Shown here piece by piece: positions 1-7,589 of a stretch of 14,808 nt of DNA. Position 1 is the first letter of the stretch. Each line of letters begins with the position of its first letter. Source of the DNA: Bacteroidales bacterium (GTDB taxonomy: Bacteria; Bacteroidota; Bacteroidia; Bacteroidales; UBA932); contig JAFWPT010000366.1 in NCBI GenBank assembly GCA_017509375.1, positions 1 to 14,808 of the forward strand, in the 5' to 3' direction. The translations under genes and the position numbers were made by a program. The notes below the pieces were generated by a model, which saw nothing but the letters and a program-made list of their open reading frames with translations, searched no databases and had not been told where the DNA came from.

Positions 1-1301
1 ATTCCGTTGTTTGTGGTTGCTACCAGAGCCATATTGTTGGCGCTCCAAGTGCAATTATAGGAAGTGTTGGCGTCAACGATTAATCCTTCCAGCGTACCGG
101 TGCTTTCAATGGCGTTGAAGAGAGCGATTTCCGACGTGCAGTTTTGCACTTTCAGATTCTTCACGGTTCCATATATTTTGCGGAATATAGTGGCGCCGAT
201 AACGGCATCCTTAATGGCGAAACCCTGGCCGTTGAAAGTAATGCCAGCCGGAACATCGGTAGCATTTCCCGTTACCGAAGCTCCGCCATATTCCAGGTCG
301 TTGGCAAGCAGCACCTCATTGCTGGTCAGCCAATAATCGTAATCGGAATTGTTGAAGGCATTCTTCAAAAGCACCAGGTCGCGGACGGTTTTGACCTGCC
401 TTGGCGCTGCGCTGATACCACTGAAATTGACGGCAAATTTACTCACGCGTCCGGCATTGAATTCCAGAGGATTGGAAGAGCAGTTCAGGGTTTTCTCAAA
501 ATGGCGGTCGGCGCTGGTAACGATATGCACCATAAGTGCCGAGGAGGAGTTCAGTACGGTCGGGGCAATCGCGAACCAAATCGGTGCGCTGAAATCCGAG
601 ATGTTTCTAAGTATTATGGAAGGGACTGATCCGCCGGACAGGCTTCCGTCGTCACCGATGGTTACCGTGCCGCCGATGTTCTGGTCCTTGGGTGTCTGAA
701 TCTCGACGAATTTCACGGTTTCGCCGCCGTTCAGGGTAATGCCGTTGATGGTCATCTTGCCATAAGCAGTGGAGTGTTTGAAGTCCAGCTTAATGTTATC
801 GACAGGGACATCGGCCGCGCTGGCATAGGATTTTTTGGCATACAGCAAAATGCTTGAAGGATCACAGGATGCGGCCTCGGGCTTTTGGGAATCAGCAGCC
901 GTGGGGCTGTGCTTGATTAGGCCTGTGCGTCCGGCGGATTCTATTGTCGTGTTCGTGGACACGAATATCTCCACGGCGCCTTCGGCCGGCAGGGTTACTG
1001 TGACTTCGCCAAAATCGGCGGTGGCTCCGCCGTTAGTGGGGGTAACGGTCAATGTCTGGGTCAAATCAGGGTCGCCGTTGACGCTGAGCACGACTTCATC
1101 TCCAGTCTGCCAGAACATGGGATATCCCTCACTGGTTATGTCTCCGAAGGCGGCTTTGTCTGTCAGTATCTCATTGGCTGATAAATGAATGGTCTTCCTG
1201 ATATATCCGTCGGGTGTGCTTTCTGGATTCAGGATCTTGTTGCAGGAGGATGCGAGGGCCAGTGCGGCAATCGACATCAAAATAACAGTGATTCTTCTCA
1301 T
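1..1301 (-). CDS. Fimbrillin-like lipoprotein with beta-helix-like C-terminal part (partial, 3' end outside window)
   Basis: An open frame of 433 codons runs from ATG at 1301 off the left edge without a stop. It begins MRRITVILMSIAALALASSC, a lipoprotein signal peptide with the probable lipid Cys at residue 20. Residues about 35-295 look like the beta-rich fimbrillin (FimA/Mfa-like) fold: a segment FKHSTAYGKMTING near 174, then APIWFAIAPT near 239 and FNAGRVSKFAVNF near 281, the usual late motifs of that family. From about 305 the style changes to VRDLVLLKNAF, then FNGQGFAIKDAVIG and GTVKNLKVQNC, which resembles the start of a GLUG or right-handed beta-helix region, as in the gene at 1463-3862. 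It lies 12 bases after the 45-codon ORF. The product is probably a surface-anchored structural or adhesive protein; ligand unknown. The family call rests on motif style, not on a database match. Confidence 0.8.
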   Translation of the reverse strand, partial: MRRITVILMSIAALALASSCNKILNPESTPDGYIRKTIHLSANEILTDKAAFGDITSEGYPMFWQTGDEVVLSVNGDPDLTQTLTVTPTNGGATADFGEVTVTLPAEGAVEIFVSTNTTIESAGRTGLIKHSPTAADSQKPEAASCDPSSILLYAKKSYASAADVPVDNIKLDFKHSTAYGKMTINGITLNGGETVKFVEIQTPKDQNIGGTVTIGDDGSLSGGSVPSIILRNISDFSAPIWFAIAPTVLNSSSALMVHIVTSADRHFEKTLNCSSNPLEFNAGRVSKFAVNFSGISAAPRQVKTVRDLVLLKNAFNNSDYDYWLTSNEVLLANDLEYGGASVTGNATDVPAGITFNGQGFAIKDAVIGATIFRKIYGTVKNLKVQNCTSEIALFNAIESTGTLEGLIVDANTSYNCTWSANNMALVATTNNG

Positions 1302-1313
1302 GGCTTCTTCGCA

Positions 1314-1451
1314 TTAAAAAGTTCCGTAATCATCTTCAGCCACATTATCAATGGAGTTTTGGCTGGGGGAATTACACACAATGTAGCCGGCTTGTATAGT
1401 GATTATGTTGACAAGCGGCTGTTTGTAGGTCAGTTGTTCTTTAATATCCAT
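1314..1451 (-). CDS. Small protein of 45 aa, paralogue of the 43-aa ORF at 3867-3998
   Basis: ATG at 1451 opens a 45-codon frame closed by TAA at 1314-1316. It fills most of the gap between two fimbrillin-like genes. It starts 11 bases after the stop of the upstream gene, and AGAAG lies just before the ATG as a possible weak ribosome site. The product starts MDIKEQLTYKQPL and ends EDDYGTF, with no signal peptide or membrane segment. It aligns without gaps to the 43-aa ORF on Y9, P12, L13, Q20, C26, S28, S33, D35 and Y42. Its stop is followed after 12 bases by the ATG of the next lipoprotein gene, so translation may be coupled. From memory, short proteins with an early Tyr-Pro motif and a central C-x-S are common beside fimbrillin-like genes in Bacteroidales. 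Function unknown. Confidence 0.65.
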   Translation of the reverse strand: MDIKEQLTYKQPLVNIITIQAGYIVCNSPSQNSIDNVAEDDYGTF

Positions 1452-1462
1452 ATCTTCTTGTA

Positions 1463-3862
1463 TTATATGTTTACGTTGAAATTGGGCTGGCTGGCGCTGG
1501 AGCTGCCGCAGAGGTTGCTCTTGCTTGCAGCTGCGCCGTTGATGCTTCCGGATACCTTGATGGGGTTCGAGGTACTGCCAAGGGTAAAGGCGGAGGTTCC
1601 GGCGTACTTACCCACCAGCATGCCGCCGGTGTCGGCCTGGCCGGAAGTGACATAGCAATCGACAGAACATCCTTCACCGGTAGAGAGGGCTGCATCCAGC
1701 TGGAGGCCGATAAGTCCGCCCGTAGGGCAGTTGAGGGTGGTGTTGAGGGCGCCGGTGTTGCTGCAATCGCTTATCTTGAACCCTTCGTGCAGGCCGGCAA
1801 CGCCTCCTGCGCAGTGAAGGGTGGTGTTCTGGGTGTAGGACACGGTGATGTCCCCGGAGTTGGAGCAATTCTGCATGTCGATGTTGGCGATACCCGCGAT
1901 GCCTCCGAAGGCATGATATACTTCGGCGCCGTTGGTCACGTTTCCGCTTTCAACCAGGTCTGCGGCGTTGGTACATCCTGCTACGAGAGCTCCTTCACAA
2001 CCTGAAGCCTTTCCGATGATTCCGCCATAAGCTGATTCGGCCGTATGGTTGTTCTTTTTGAATATGGTTCCCGACGCAAGATTGTCGCAGTCGGTGATGA
2101 GCGTCCTGGACATGGTGCATCCTATGATGCCTCCGTAATAACCGGACTTGCTCTGTGAGCCTGCGCCCACCTCTCCGGCATTGGTGCACTCGCTGATGAT
2201 GACATTGTAGGTGCCGCCTTCTGCAGGCTGGTGGTCCATTCCTGCTATGCCCCCGATGTAGTGCGCGACCTTGATATTGATGCTTGCGGAGACATTGCCC
2301 TCATTGGTGCATCCATCGATGGTCACCCCGTCCACGGCACCGATACGACCGACGATTCCGCCGGCAAATGAGGTGCTGACCAGGCCTCCCGCCTTGGTGG
2401 ACAGGTTGACCTCGGCATAGTTGGAGCAACTCTCGATGGTGGTGTTGGGATTGGTGATTTGACCGACGATGCCTCCGAGATACATATTGCCGCTCATCTT
2501 CACTCCGCTGGCGTTGCTCACGCTGCCGTAGTTGCAGCATCCCGACAGGACGACGGGAGCACCGGAACCGGCACATCCTACGATACCGCCCATCCTGAGG
2601 CCCATAGTTCCTGCGGCGGGCAGAGCCAACGTAATAGGAACGTAGGACCATACGTCGGAAATGAGTATCTTGTCGCCTCCCTTGTTGTTCTTGACAACGC
2701 CGGCAAGGGCGCCTGCATAGCAGCTTTCCGAAGCCGAATCGATGGTAATGGCGCTGGTGCCGTCATAATCTCCGGAAGGCGTGCACCCGAGCTTCAGGTT
2801 CGTAATCACATTGTCGTCGTTGACGGTGTGGAACAGGCCGAAACGGTCAAGGTTCGGGTGCTGGGAAGAGTTGATTACGAAATTGTAGATGCTGTGCCCC
2901 TGGCCGTCCAGGTTGCAGCGTCCGGGGAGGGGCGTCCACTCGTCGCCGCCGAAGTCGATGTCGGCGGTGAGCTTGACCAAATCGCCCTTGACGTAGGCGT
3001 TGATGTTCTCAGCCCAGGCATTGAGATCGGCCTTGCTGCCTATCTCCATGGGAATCTTGGTGCCACCTGAGATGCTGCCGAAGATTACGCCGCCGTTTAT
3101 GGGGAATACTGCTTTTTTGCTGCTGCTGCGGACGTATTTGCCGCCGGCCGTCGTGGTAGCGAAGGTCACGCCGCTGTTGAATTCAGCTGGCATAATGGCA
3201 ATATAGAACCGGCCCTGGCTGAAAGTCCCGCTTTCAGGGGACACGGAAACGTAGGTGGTGCCGGTCGCGGTCGCAACGGGATCGCTGCCGCTCATGTCAA
3301 TATCGGCTCCGCTAGTGATGGACTCGCCGGCATTGCCGTAAAAGGTGACGCTGCTGACGACGTCGGTTGTGATGTCGAAAGCCACAAGGGACACGACGTT
3401 CCTGAACAGCATGGAGCCACCGGAAGACAGGGCCACCGACACAAGTGCGTCAGGAGCCACGTTCCTGCCGGCAGGAACCACCTGATACCGATTGAGATTG
3501 ATGGTCGCGCCTTTCTCCGTGCGGCTATTGGCTGCACTGAAAGGATACACGGCGCAGAATTCCGTCGCTCCGTCGGCTACCGTTCCGCTGATAGTGGCGC
3601 TTTTGCCGTTGACGTTAGATACGGTGAATTCGTTGGGCTCGGCATTGATTCCGTCGAAGACGGCTACCTTGTCGCCGTCGCTCCAGCGGACGCTGAGGCC
3701 GTCGAGCCAGGCCTTGGTGCCGGTGTCTTCGAACTGGACGGTGAATTCCATGGGCTTCAGGCCATCCCGGGAGGGTGCGATTTCATGAATGGCATCCTTT
3801 ACACAGGCTGCAGTCAGGATCATTGCCGTCGCCGCAGCGATAAATAAAACTGTTCTTTTCAT
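1463..3862 (-). CDS. Fimbrillin-like lipoprotein with GLUG-type repeats
   Basis: The product is 799 aa from the chosen ATG at 3862. It starts MKRTVLFIAAATAMILTAAC, a good lipoprotein signal with lipid Cys at residue 20. An ATG five codons upstream (3877) overlaps the end of the preceding small ORF and would only add MNGSL before the basic n-region, so 3862 is preferred. Residues about 35-265 form a beta-rich fimbrillin-like domain (AVYPFSAA near 104, FYIAIMPAEF near 219). Residues about 275-330 carry DLNAWAENIN, LTADIDFGGDEWTPLPG and LDGQGHSIYNF, the typical lead-in of GLUG-repeat proteins. About eleven repeats with GG-x-x-G and C-x-N-x-G steps follow to about residue 755. Surface anchoring and a structural or adhesive role are likely, with unknown ligand. 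A short Ser-rich tail ends the protein. No enzyme motif is visible. Confidence 0.85.
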   Translation of the reverse strand: MKRTVLFIAAATAMILTAACVKDAIHEIAPSRDGLKPMEFTVQFEDTGTKAWLDGLSVRWSDGDKVAVFDGINAEPNEFTVSNVNGKSATISGTVADGATEFCAVYPFSAANSRTEKGATINLNRYQVVPAGRNVAPDALVSVALSSGGSMLFRNVVSLVAFDITTDVVSSVTFYGNAGESITSGADIDMSGSDPVATATGTTYVSVSPESGTFSQGRFYIAIMPAEFNSGVTFATTTAGGKYVRSSSKKAVFPINGGVIFGSISGGTKIPMEIGSKADLNAWAENINAYVKGDLVKLTADIDFGGDEWTPLPGRCNLDGQGHSIYNFVINSSQHPNLDRFGLFHTVNDDNVITNLKLGCTPSGDYDGTSAITIDSASESCYAGALAGVVKNNKGGDKILISDVWSYVPITLALPAAGTMGLRMGGIVGCAGSGAPVVLSGCCNYGSVSNASGVKMSGNMYLGGIVGQITNPNTTIESCSNYAEVNLSTKAGGLVSTSFAGGIVGRIGAVDGVTIDGCTNEGNVSASINIKVAHYIGGIAGMDHQPAEGGTYNVIISECTNAGEVGAGSQSKSGYYGGIIGCTMSRTLITDCDNLASGTIFKKNNHTAESAYGGIIGKASGCEGALVAGCTNAADLVESGNVTNGAEVYHAFGGIAGIANIDMQNCSNSGDITVSYTQNTTLHCAGGVAGLHEGFKISDCSNTGALNTTLNCPTGGLIGLQLDAALSTGEGCSVDCYVTSGQADTGGMLVGKYAGTSAFTLGSTSNPIKVSGSINGAAASKSNLCGSSSASQPNFNVNI
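1598..2710 (-). repeat. Protein-level GLUG-type repeat array
   Basis: Within the 799-aa lipoprotein, residues about 385-755 hold a repeated unit of very roughly 30-50 residues. Each unit has a glycine turn such as GGIVG, GGIAG or GGIIG, followed by a Cys-containing turn such as GCCNYGSV, SCSNYAEV, GCTNEGNV, ECTNAGEV, GCTNAADL, NCSNSGDI or DCSNTGAL. I count about eleven glycine turns and eight Cys turns. The pattern is that of GLUG motif repeats, which are expected to stack as a beta solenoid. The DNA copies differ from one another, so this is an old expansion and not a recent tandem repeat. Confidence 0.75.
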
Positions 3863-3866
3863 AAGG

Positions 3867-3998
3867 CTACCATTCATAATTGGTTAAATCATTGAAATCT
3901 TCCGACTCCACGATGTATGATGAGCATAGCACATGCTCTTCCTGCCACTTTGCGTATTCGCAAAGCGGCGAGTCATAATGTGTCGTATGTTTGTTCAT
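3867..3998 (-). CDS. Small protein of 43 aa, paralogue of the 45-aa ORF at 1314-1451
   Basis: ATG at 3998 opens a 43-codon frame closed by TAG at 3867-3869. The start lies 17 bases after the carboxypeptidase stop, and the stop lies 4 bases before the ATG of the fimbrillin-like lipoprotein gene, a spacing that suggests coupled translation. The product begins MNKHTTHYDSPL and ends DLTNYEW. Tyr8, Pro11, Leu12, Gln19, Cys25, Ser27, Ser32, Asp34 and Tyr41 match the 45-aa ORF at exactly the same spacing. It has no signal peptide or membrane segment, is acidic in its second half, and has a second Cys at 13. Two short stem-loops fall inside its coding sequence. Possible roles are a small partner, chaperone or leader peptide for the lipoprotein; none is shown by the sequence. 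Confidence 0.65.
   Translation of the reverse strand: MNKHTTHYDSPLCEYAKWQEEHVLCSSYIVESEDFNDLTNYEW
3922..3965 (-). other. Two adjacent short stem-loops inside the 43-aa ORF
   Basis: On the minus strand CTTTGCG-AATA-CGCAAAG (3948-3965) is a perfect 7-base stem with a 4-base loop. Nine bases further on, GAGCAT-GTGCT-ATGCTC (3922-3938) is a perfect 6-base stem with a 5-base loop. Neither is followed by a run of T, so they do not look like terminators. They could affect mRNA stability or translation between the enzyme genes and the lipoprotein genes. Chance remains possible at this size. Confidence 0.4.
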
Positions 3999-4015
3999 CT
4001 ATATATTTTTTATGA

Positions 4016-5194
4016 TTATTCTTCTCCTTCGGCGAACGCTTTCAGGGCCCTGGCCATTCCGTGGCCGAACTGGCGCAGCTTGTATGGATATACAAGGGCG
4101 TCGTTGGAATAGGCAAACGGGAATTCTATGGTGCGGGAGACCTTGATGCCGGGGATGTTGGCCAGAGCCCACCCGGTGGCGTTCATGCCGTCGGTATAGT
4201 TGTGGCCTGCGTTCCAGCTGACTCCGTAAGGCAGGTCGTCGGAAGTGCGGTAGTTAAGTCCCCCTTCCTGGTATTTTTCCATCAGCCGCGAGAATACGAA
4301 CTCCTCTGGTTTCGAGTTCTCCTTGAACGGGGTGTAGATATAATTGTCGTTGTACTTGTAGAGTTTGGGATCGTGGCAGTCCAGATAAACGTCCGGCTGC
4401 GTCTCTGCCATAAGGCTGGCCAGGGCGGCGGTTTCGGGAAAGAGGAAATCGGTATAGTCCCTGTTATGGTCGTGCGGGAGCCTCCATTTGCCCTGGTCCC
4501 CCTCCACGGCGCCGTCCATGTCCACGAAAGGGACGACGTTCAGCTCGATGTTGTCCCGGAGCCATTCGCCCAGTTCGCTATCTTCCAGGAATGCGGCAGT
4601 GATGCCTTCAACGACGTATCCGGCCGGAGCTTCCGAGCAGTGGTGGCGGCAGCTGACGACGACGGATAGTTTCGGGGTCGCTTTCTTGGGCATGATCCTG
4701 AAGAAAGGGACGTCCCTGCCCTTGCGGCTCTTGCACAAGACGCCTGTCTCATACTGGCCTTTATGCGGCGCGTTTATGAATGAATACCACATTTCAGGGG
4801 TGTAGGGGTGACATTCATAGAACCATACTTCCTTAGCGTCGGCAGGGAAGTCGTAGGTGAACTGGAACTTGGTGGCCCCTTCCTCGGCAAGGTACTCATA
4901 GGACTTACCCTTATCCAGCGACACTACCGGACCGCGCTCGCAGATGGCGAAACTCTTGGTGAACACGAAGGTCAGCTTCTTGCCCTGCGCGCCCGTGACG
5001 CGGAACGCCCAGTAGAACCAGGCTTTCTTGGATCCCCTCAATTCCTGGTGGACATAGACCGTGTCGTTCACCATCCTTTCAAACACGATGTTGCCGGCCG
5101 GAAGGTTCTTGTCCACCACCACTTCTCTGCCCGGATTGCAAGCAGAGAGAGCGGCCACGATAACTGTAAGGATAAACAGATAGAAACGTTTCAT
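4016..5194 (-). CDS. M14-type zinc carboxypeptidase lipoprotein
   Basis: The product is 392 aa with signal MKRFYLFILTVIVAALSAC and lipid Cys at residue 19. The metallocarboxypeptidase signature is complete: HCSE at 185-188 is the H-x-x-E zinc pair, His274 in LDCHDP is the likely third zinc ligand, NRDY at 244-247 supplies the substrate-binding Arg region, DMDGAVEGD at 225-233 matches the usual N/D-P/M-D-G loop, and Glu357 in TIEFPF is the expected catalytic Glu. A beta-rich domain at about 33-140, with AWFYWAF and FTYDFPADAKEVWFYE, precedes the catalytic part, an arrangement like the cytosolic-carboxypeptidase (M14B) branch. It should remove C-terminal residues from peptides, or cut an amide bond in a related substrate, outside the inner membrane. 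The start lies 2 bases after the upstream MBL stop. Substrate specificity cannot be read from the sequence. Confidence 0.85.
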   Translation of the reverse strand: MKRFYLFILTVIVAALSACNPGREVVVDKNLPAGNIVFERMVNDTVYVHQELRGSKKAWFYWAFRVTGAQGKKLTFVFTKSFAICERGPVVSLDKGKSYEYLAEEGATKFQFTYDFPADAKEVWFYECHPYTPEMWYSFINAPHKGQYETGVLCKSRKGRDVPFFRIMPKKATPKLSVVVSCRHHCSEAPAGYVVEGITAAFLEDSELGEWLRDNIELNVVPFVDMDGAVEGDQGKWRLPHDHNRDYTDFLFPETAALASLMAETQPDVYLDCHDPKLYKYNDNYIYTPFKENSKPEEFVFSRLMEKYQEGGLNYRTSDDLPYGVSWNAGHNYTDGMNATGWALANIPGIKVSRTIEFPFAYSNDALVYPYKLRQFGHGMARALKAFAEGEE

Positions 5195-5196
5195 TG

Positions 5197-6354
5197 CTAT
5201 TCGCTTTTATATGGTCCGTGTATTGATTTCACTTTATACTCTTTGTCGGTGTCGTCGAGAACGTAGACGTAAAAAAGCCCGTCATCTGAGACGCGAATGA
5301 CTATATGGCCGCCCTCGCACTTGCAGTTTTCATATATTTCGGGCGAGGCTTCGACGAGAGTCATCGGAAGGTTCGTGAAGAACATATCCTGCTTCCCGGA
5401 ATACTCTTTTATGATGTTCTGGTTGGGCTGGATGCTGCGTTCATAGAAAGTCTGCGTCACAACCACCTTCGGCTGGTAAAGCTCGGCTTCTATGGCATAG
5501 GACGCCTCATTTGACATGTGATGGTGAGACTTCATCGCTTCAACGCTCCTGCCAATTGCTTCCGCTACCACTTTGCAAGTGTTCTTCTGATTCATATCGC
5601 CGCTGGTGAAGTAATCGAACTTGCCGTAACTCAGCAGAAAGGCGCAGGAGAGTCCGTTCTCTCTTTGTACCTTGGTGTCGACGATGGCGTTGCCGTCCCA
5701 GGCCATCCCGCTCGCCGCATATCCGAAAACGCGGAAATCCGGATAAGTTTCAGGGTGATATAATGGCGCCAGCTGTTTGTCTGTGCCTACGTGGAAGCTC
5801 TCGACAACCAGCCCGTTGTGCTCCGTATTGTATTGAATGAACTTGCGATAGTTTTTTAACGTTATAAGTTTTTCGTCGTCCGGATAATCGGGGTATGACC
5901 TGTCGATAAGCCGGTCGAAAGGCAAGCTGGAGTACAAGCCCATCGGACCGGCAAGGGCATAGCCGCCTTCCGGATGCATTTTACGCCCTTTGCCTATGTA
6001 TCCGTAATGGTCCATATGGTAGTGGGTGATAACACAGTAATCCAGGTGGTTATGGCCTTCAGGCAGGAAATGGAGAATGTAGTCGGCATAAACCTGCCAG
6101 GGCTCTTCTTCATCTGAAGGCCGGGCAGGAACGGACTCGTACTTTGACGGCTTGTAGCCGAACAAGTCGCCGGCGTCCACGAGCAGGGTAGTACCGTCAG
6201 GGTAAATGATGAACGTGCATTCCCCGCGCCCCGTGTTGACGGCATGGATGTCAAGCTGGCCTTCCCGCCAGCCCGGCAGGGTCTCACCGACCTGTACGGC
6301 CGGAGGCTGCAGGACTGACAGGAGCGTCAGAACCAATGGTAAAACCAAGAACAT
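5197..6354 (-). CDS. Secreted metallo-beta-lactamase-fold hydrolase, second tandem copy
   Basis: This 385-aa protein has the MBL signature HYHMDH at 111-116, an upstream strand LLVDAGD at 57-63, SGD at 251-253 (metal-bridging Asp253) and a late HHH at 277-279 in MKSHHHMSNEA. The order, with TG-x-GECTFIIYPDGTT near the start, resembles the ComEC/Rec2-type MBL group, and the HHH motif also recalls extracellular phosphorylcholine esterases. Phosphodiester cleavage is therefore a plausible but unproven activity. It is a close paralogue of the preceding gene along its whole length, including the tail DDTDK-x-Y-x-VKSI-x-GPY. Unlike that gene its N-terminus, MFLVLPLVLTLLSVLQPPAV, is hydrophobic but has neither lipobox Cys nor a basic residue, so it may be periplasmic, released, or membrane-tethered. 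Its ATG overlaps the preceding stop as TAATG, which fixes the start and suggests coupling. Confidence 0.82.
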   Translation of the reverse strand: MFLVLPLVLTLLSVLQPPAVQVGETLPGWREGQLDIHAVNTGRGECTFIIYPDGTTLLVDAGDLFGYKPSKYESVPARPSDEEEPWQVYADYILHFLPEGHNHLDYCVITHYHMDHYGYIGKGRKMHPEGGYALAGPMGLYSSLPFDRLIDRSYPDYPDDEKLITLKNYRKFIQYNTEHNGLVVESFHVGTDKQLAPLYHPETYPDFRVFGYAASGMAWDGNAIVDTKVQRENGLSCAFLLSYGKFDYFTSGDMNQKNTCKVVAEAIGRSVEAMKSHHHMSNEASYAIEAELYQPKVVVTQTFYERSIQPNQNIIKEYSGKQDMFFTNLPMTLVEASPEIYENCKCEGGHIVIRVSDDGLFYVYVLDDTDKEYKVKSIHGPYKSE

Positions 6355-7589
6355 TACTCGCAGGTATAAGGACCGTTTATGGATTTCACGTTATACTTCT
6401 TGTCGGTGTCGTCGAGCATATAAACCCAGAACTTGTCGCCGCTATCCGCTACCCTGATGACCACGTGGCCGTTCATGCCCTTGCATGCGTTGTAGATGTC
6501 GGAGCGGGCCGTGATGAGGCTCTGGTCTATGTTGGTAAAGTACAGGTCTTCGGAGCCGGAGTATTTCTGGATGATGCTTTGCTGGGGCTGTGTAGTCAAG
6601 GCATAGAAGCTCTGGGTGACGACGACCTTGGGCTTGTAGGCCTCTGCTTCCACATCGTAGGTGGCTTCGTTGGACATGTGGTGGTGGGCCTTCATCGCTT
6701 CGATATTCTTTCCTATGGACTTTGCGACGGCGGTGCAGGTACTCTTCTCGTTCAGGTCGCCGCTGGTGAAATAGTCGAACTTGCCGTAGCTAAGCAGGAA
6801 TGCGCAGGAAAGGCCGTTTTCGTAGCGTGCGTGGGTGTCATATTCCTTCGTCCCGTCCCAGACCTTTCCGTTGACGGCATAGCCGAAGACCTTGCAGGAC
6901 GGATACTTGGCTGCGTCGTATTTCATCGCGAGCTGTTTGTCTGTGCCAATCTGGAAGCGCTCTGCCTTGAGGCCCGTGGCCCTTGACTGATAGTCCAGGA
7001 ATTTGGCAAACATGGTCCTGGAATCCGGAGCTGCGTTTGCGTCGTCGTCTTCGCTGTTTGTCGCGTAGTCGGGGTAAAGCCTGTCGATGGATTTGTCGAA
7101 CTTGACGTCCTGGTACAGCCCCATGGGACCTGCAAAAGCGTATTCTCCAGCGGTGTTGTTGATGCGCCCGGTACCCAGATAGGCCATGTGGTCGATGTGG
7201 AAATGCGTCAGCACGAAGTAGTCTATCCTCGAATGTCCGCTCGGCATAAAGTACTTGATATAAGAGCCGTAGGTCTTATAGGGAATGGATTCCGTCGTTG
7301 GACGTACAGGCACCCTGTTGGCCTTCTTGCTCATATACAGGTCGCCGGCGTCCACGAGCATGGTAGTGCCGTCGGGAAGGATGAAGAAGGTGCACTCACC
7401 GCTTCCCGTGTTGATGGCGTGGATATCCAGGACGCCTTCCTGCCAGTGGGGAAGCGGCCTTCCGACCTCCACCTCGAAAGCGCCCCGGGTGTCGGTTTGA
7501 TTGTTGTTCTGGCCTCCGTTGTCGGGGGTAACCTTGGGTCCGCAGGCGACGGCGGCCAGTAAAGTGATTACAATCAGTTTGTTTTTCAT
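6354..7589 (-). CDS. Metallo-beta-lactamase-fold hydrolase lipoprotein, first tandem copy
   Basis: The product is 411 aa with signal MKNKLIVITLLAAVAC and lipid Cys at residue 16, followed by a Gly/Asn-rich linker to about residue 35 typical of lipoproteins that reach out from the membrane. The MBL core shows LVDAGD at 78-83, HFHIDH at 129-134 (all zinc-binding positions present), SGD at 276-278 and MKAHHHMSNEA at 299-309. This resembles ComEC/Rec2-like MBL domains without the membrane parts. The expected reaction is metal-dependent hydrolysis, perhaps of a phosphoester; the substrate is unknown. Compared with the next gene it has an insert rich in Asp and Ala near 177-190. Its ATG overlaps the TGA of the BACON gene in an ATGA arrangement at 7586-7589. 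Confidence is high for the fold and low for the substrate. Confidence 0.85.
   Translation of the reverse strand: MKNKLIVITLLAAVACGPKVTPDNGGQNNNQTDTRGAFEVEVGRPLPHWQEGVLDIHAINTGSGECTFFILPDGTTMLVDAGDLYMSKKANRVPVRPTTESIPYKTYGSYIKYFMPSGHSRIDYFVLTHFHIDHMAYLGTGRINNTAGEYAFAGPMGLYQDVKFDKSIDRLYPDYATNSEDDDANAAPDSRTMFAKFLDYQSRATGLKAERFQIGTDKQLAMKYDAAKYPSCKVFGYAVNGKVWDGTKEYDTHARYENGLSCAFLLSYGKFDYFTSGDLNEKSTCTAVAKSIGKNIEAMKAHHHMSNEATYDVEAEAYKPKVVVTQSFYALTTQPQQSIIQKYSGSEDLYFTNIDQSLITARSDIYNACKGMNGHVVIRVADSGDKFWVYMLDDTDKKYNVKSINGPYTCE

Noticed and set aside
3863..3877. Earlier ATG at 3877 as start of the GLUG-repeat lipoprotein
   Set aside because: It overlaps the last codons of the 43-aa ORF and puts five extra residues before the basic start of the signal peptide. 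The ATG at 3862 gives a standard lipoprotein signal.
3948..3965. Rho-independent terminator
   Set aside because: The stem is only 7 bases and is not followed by a T run on the minus strand, and it lies inside a probable coding sequence.
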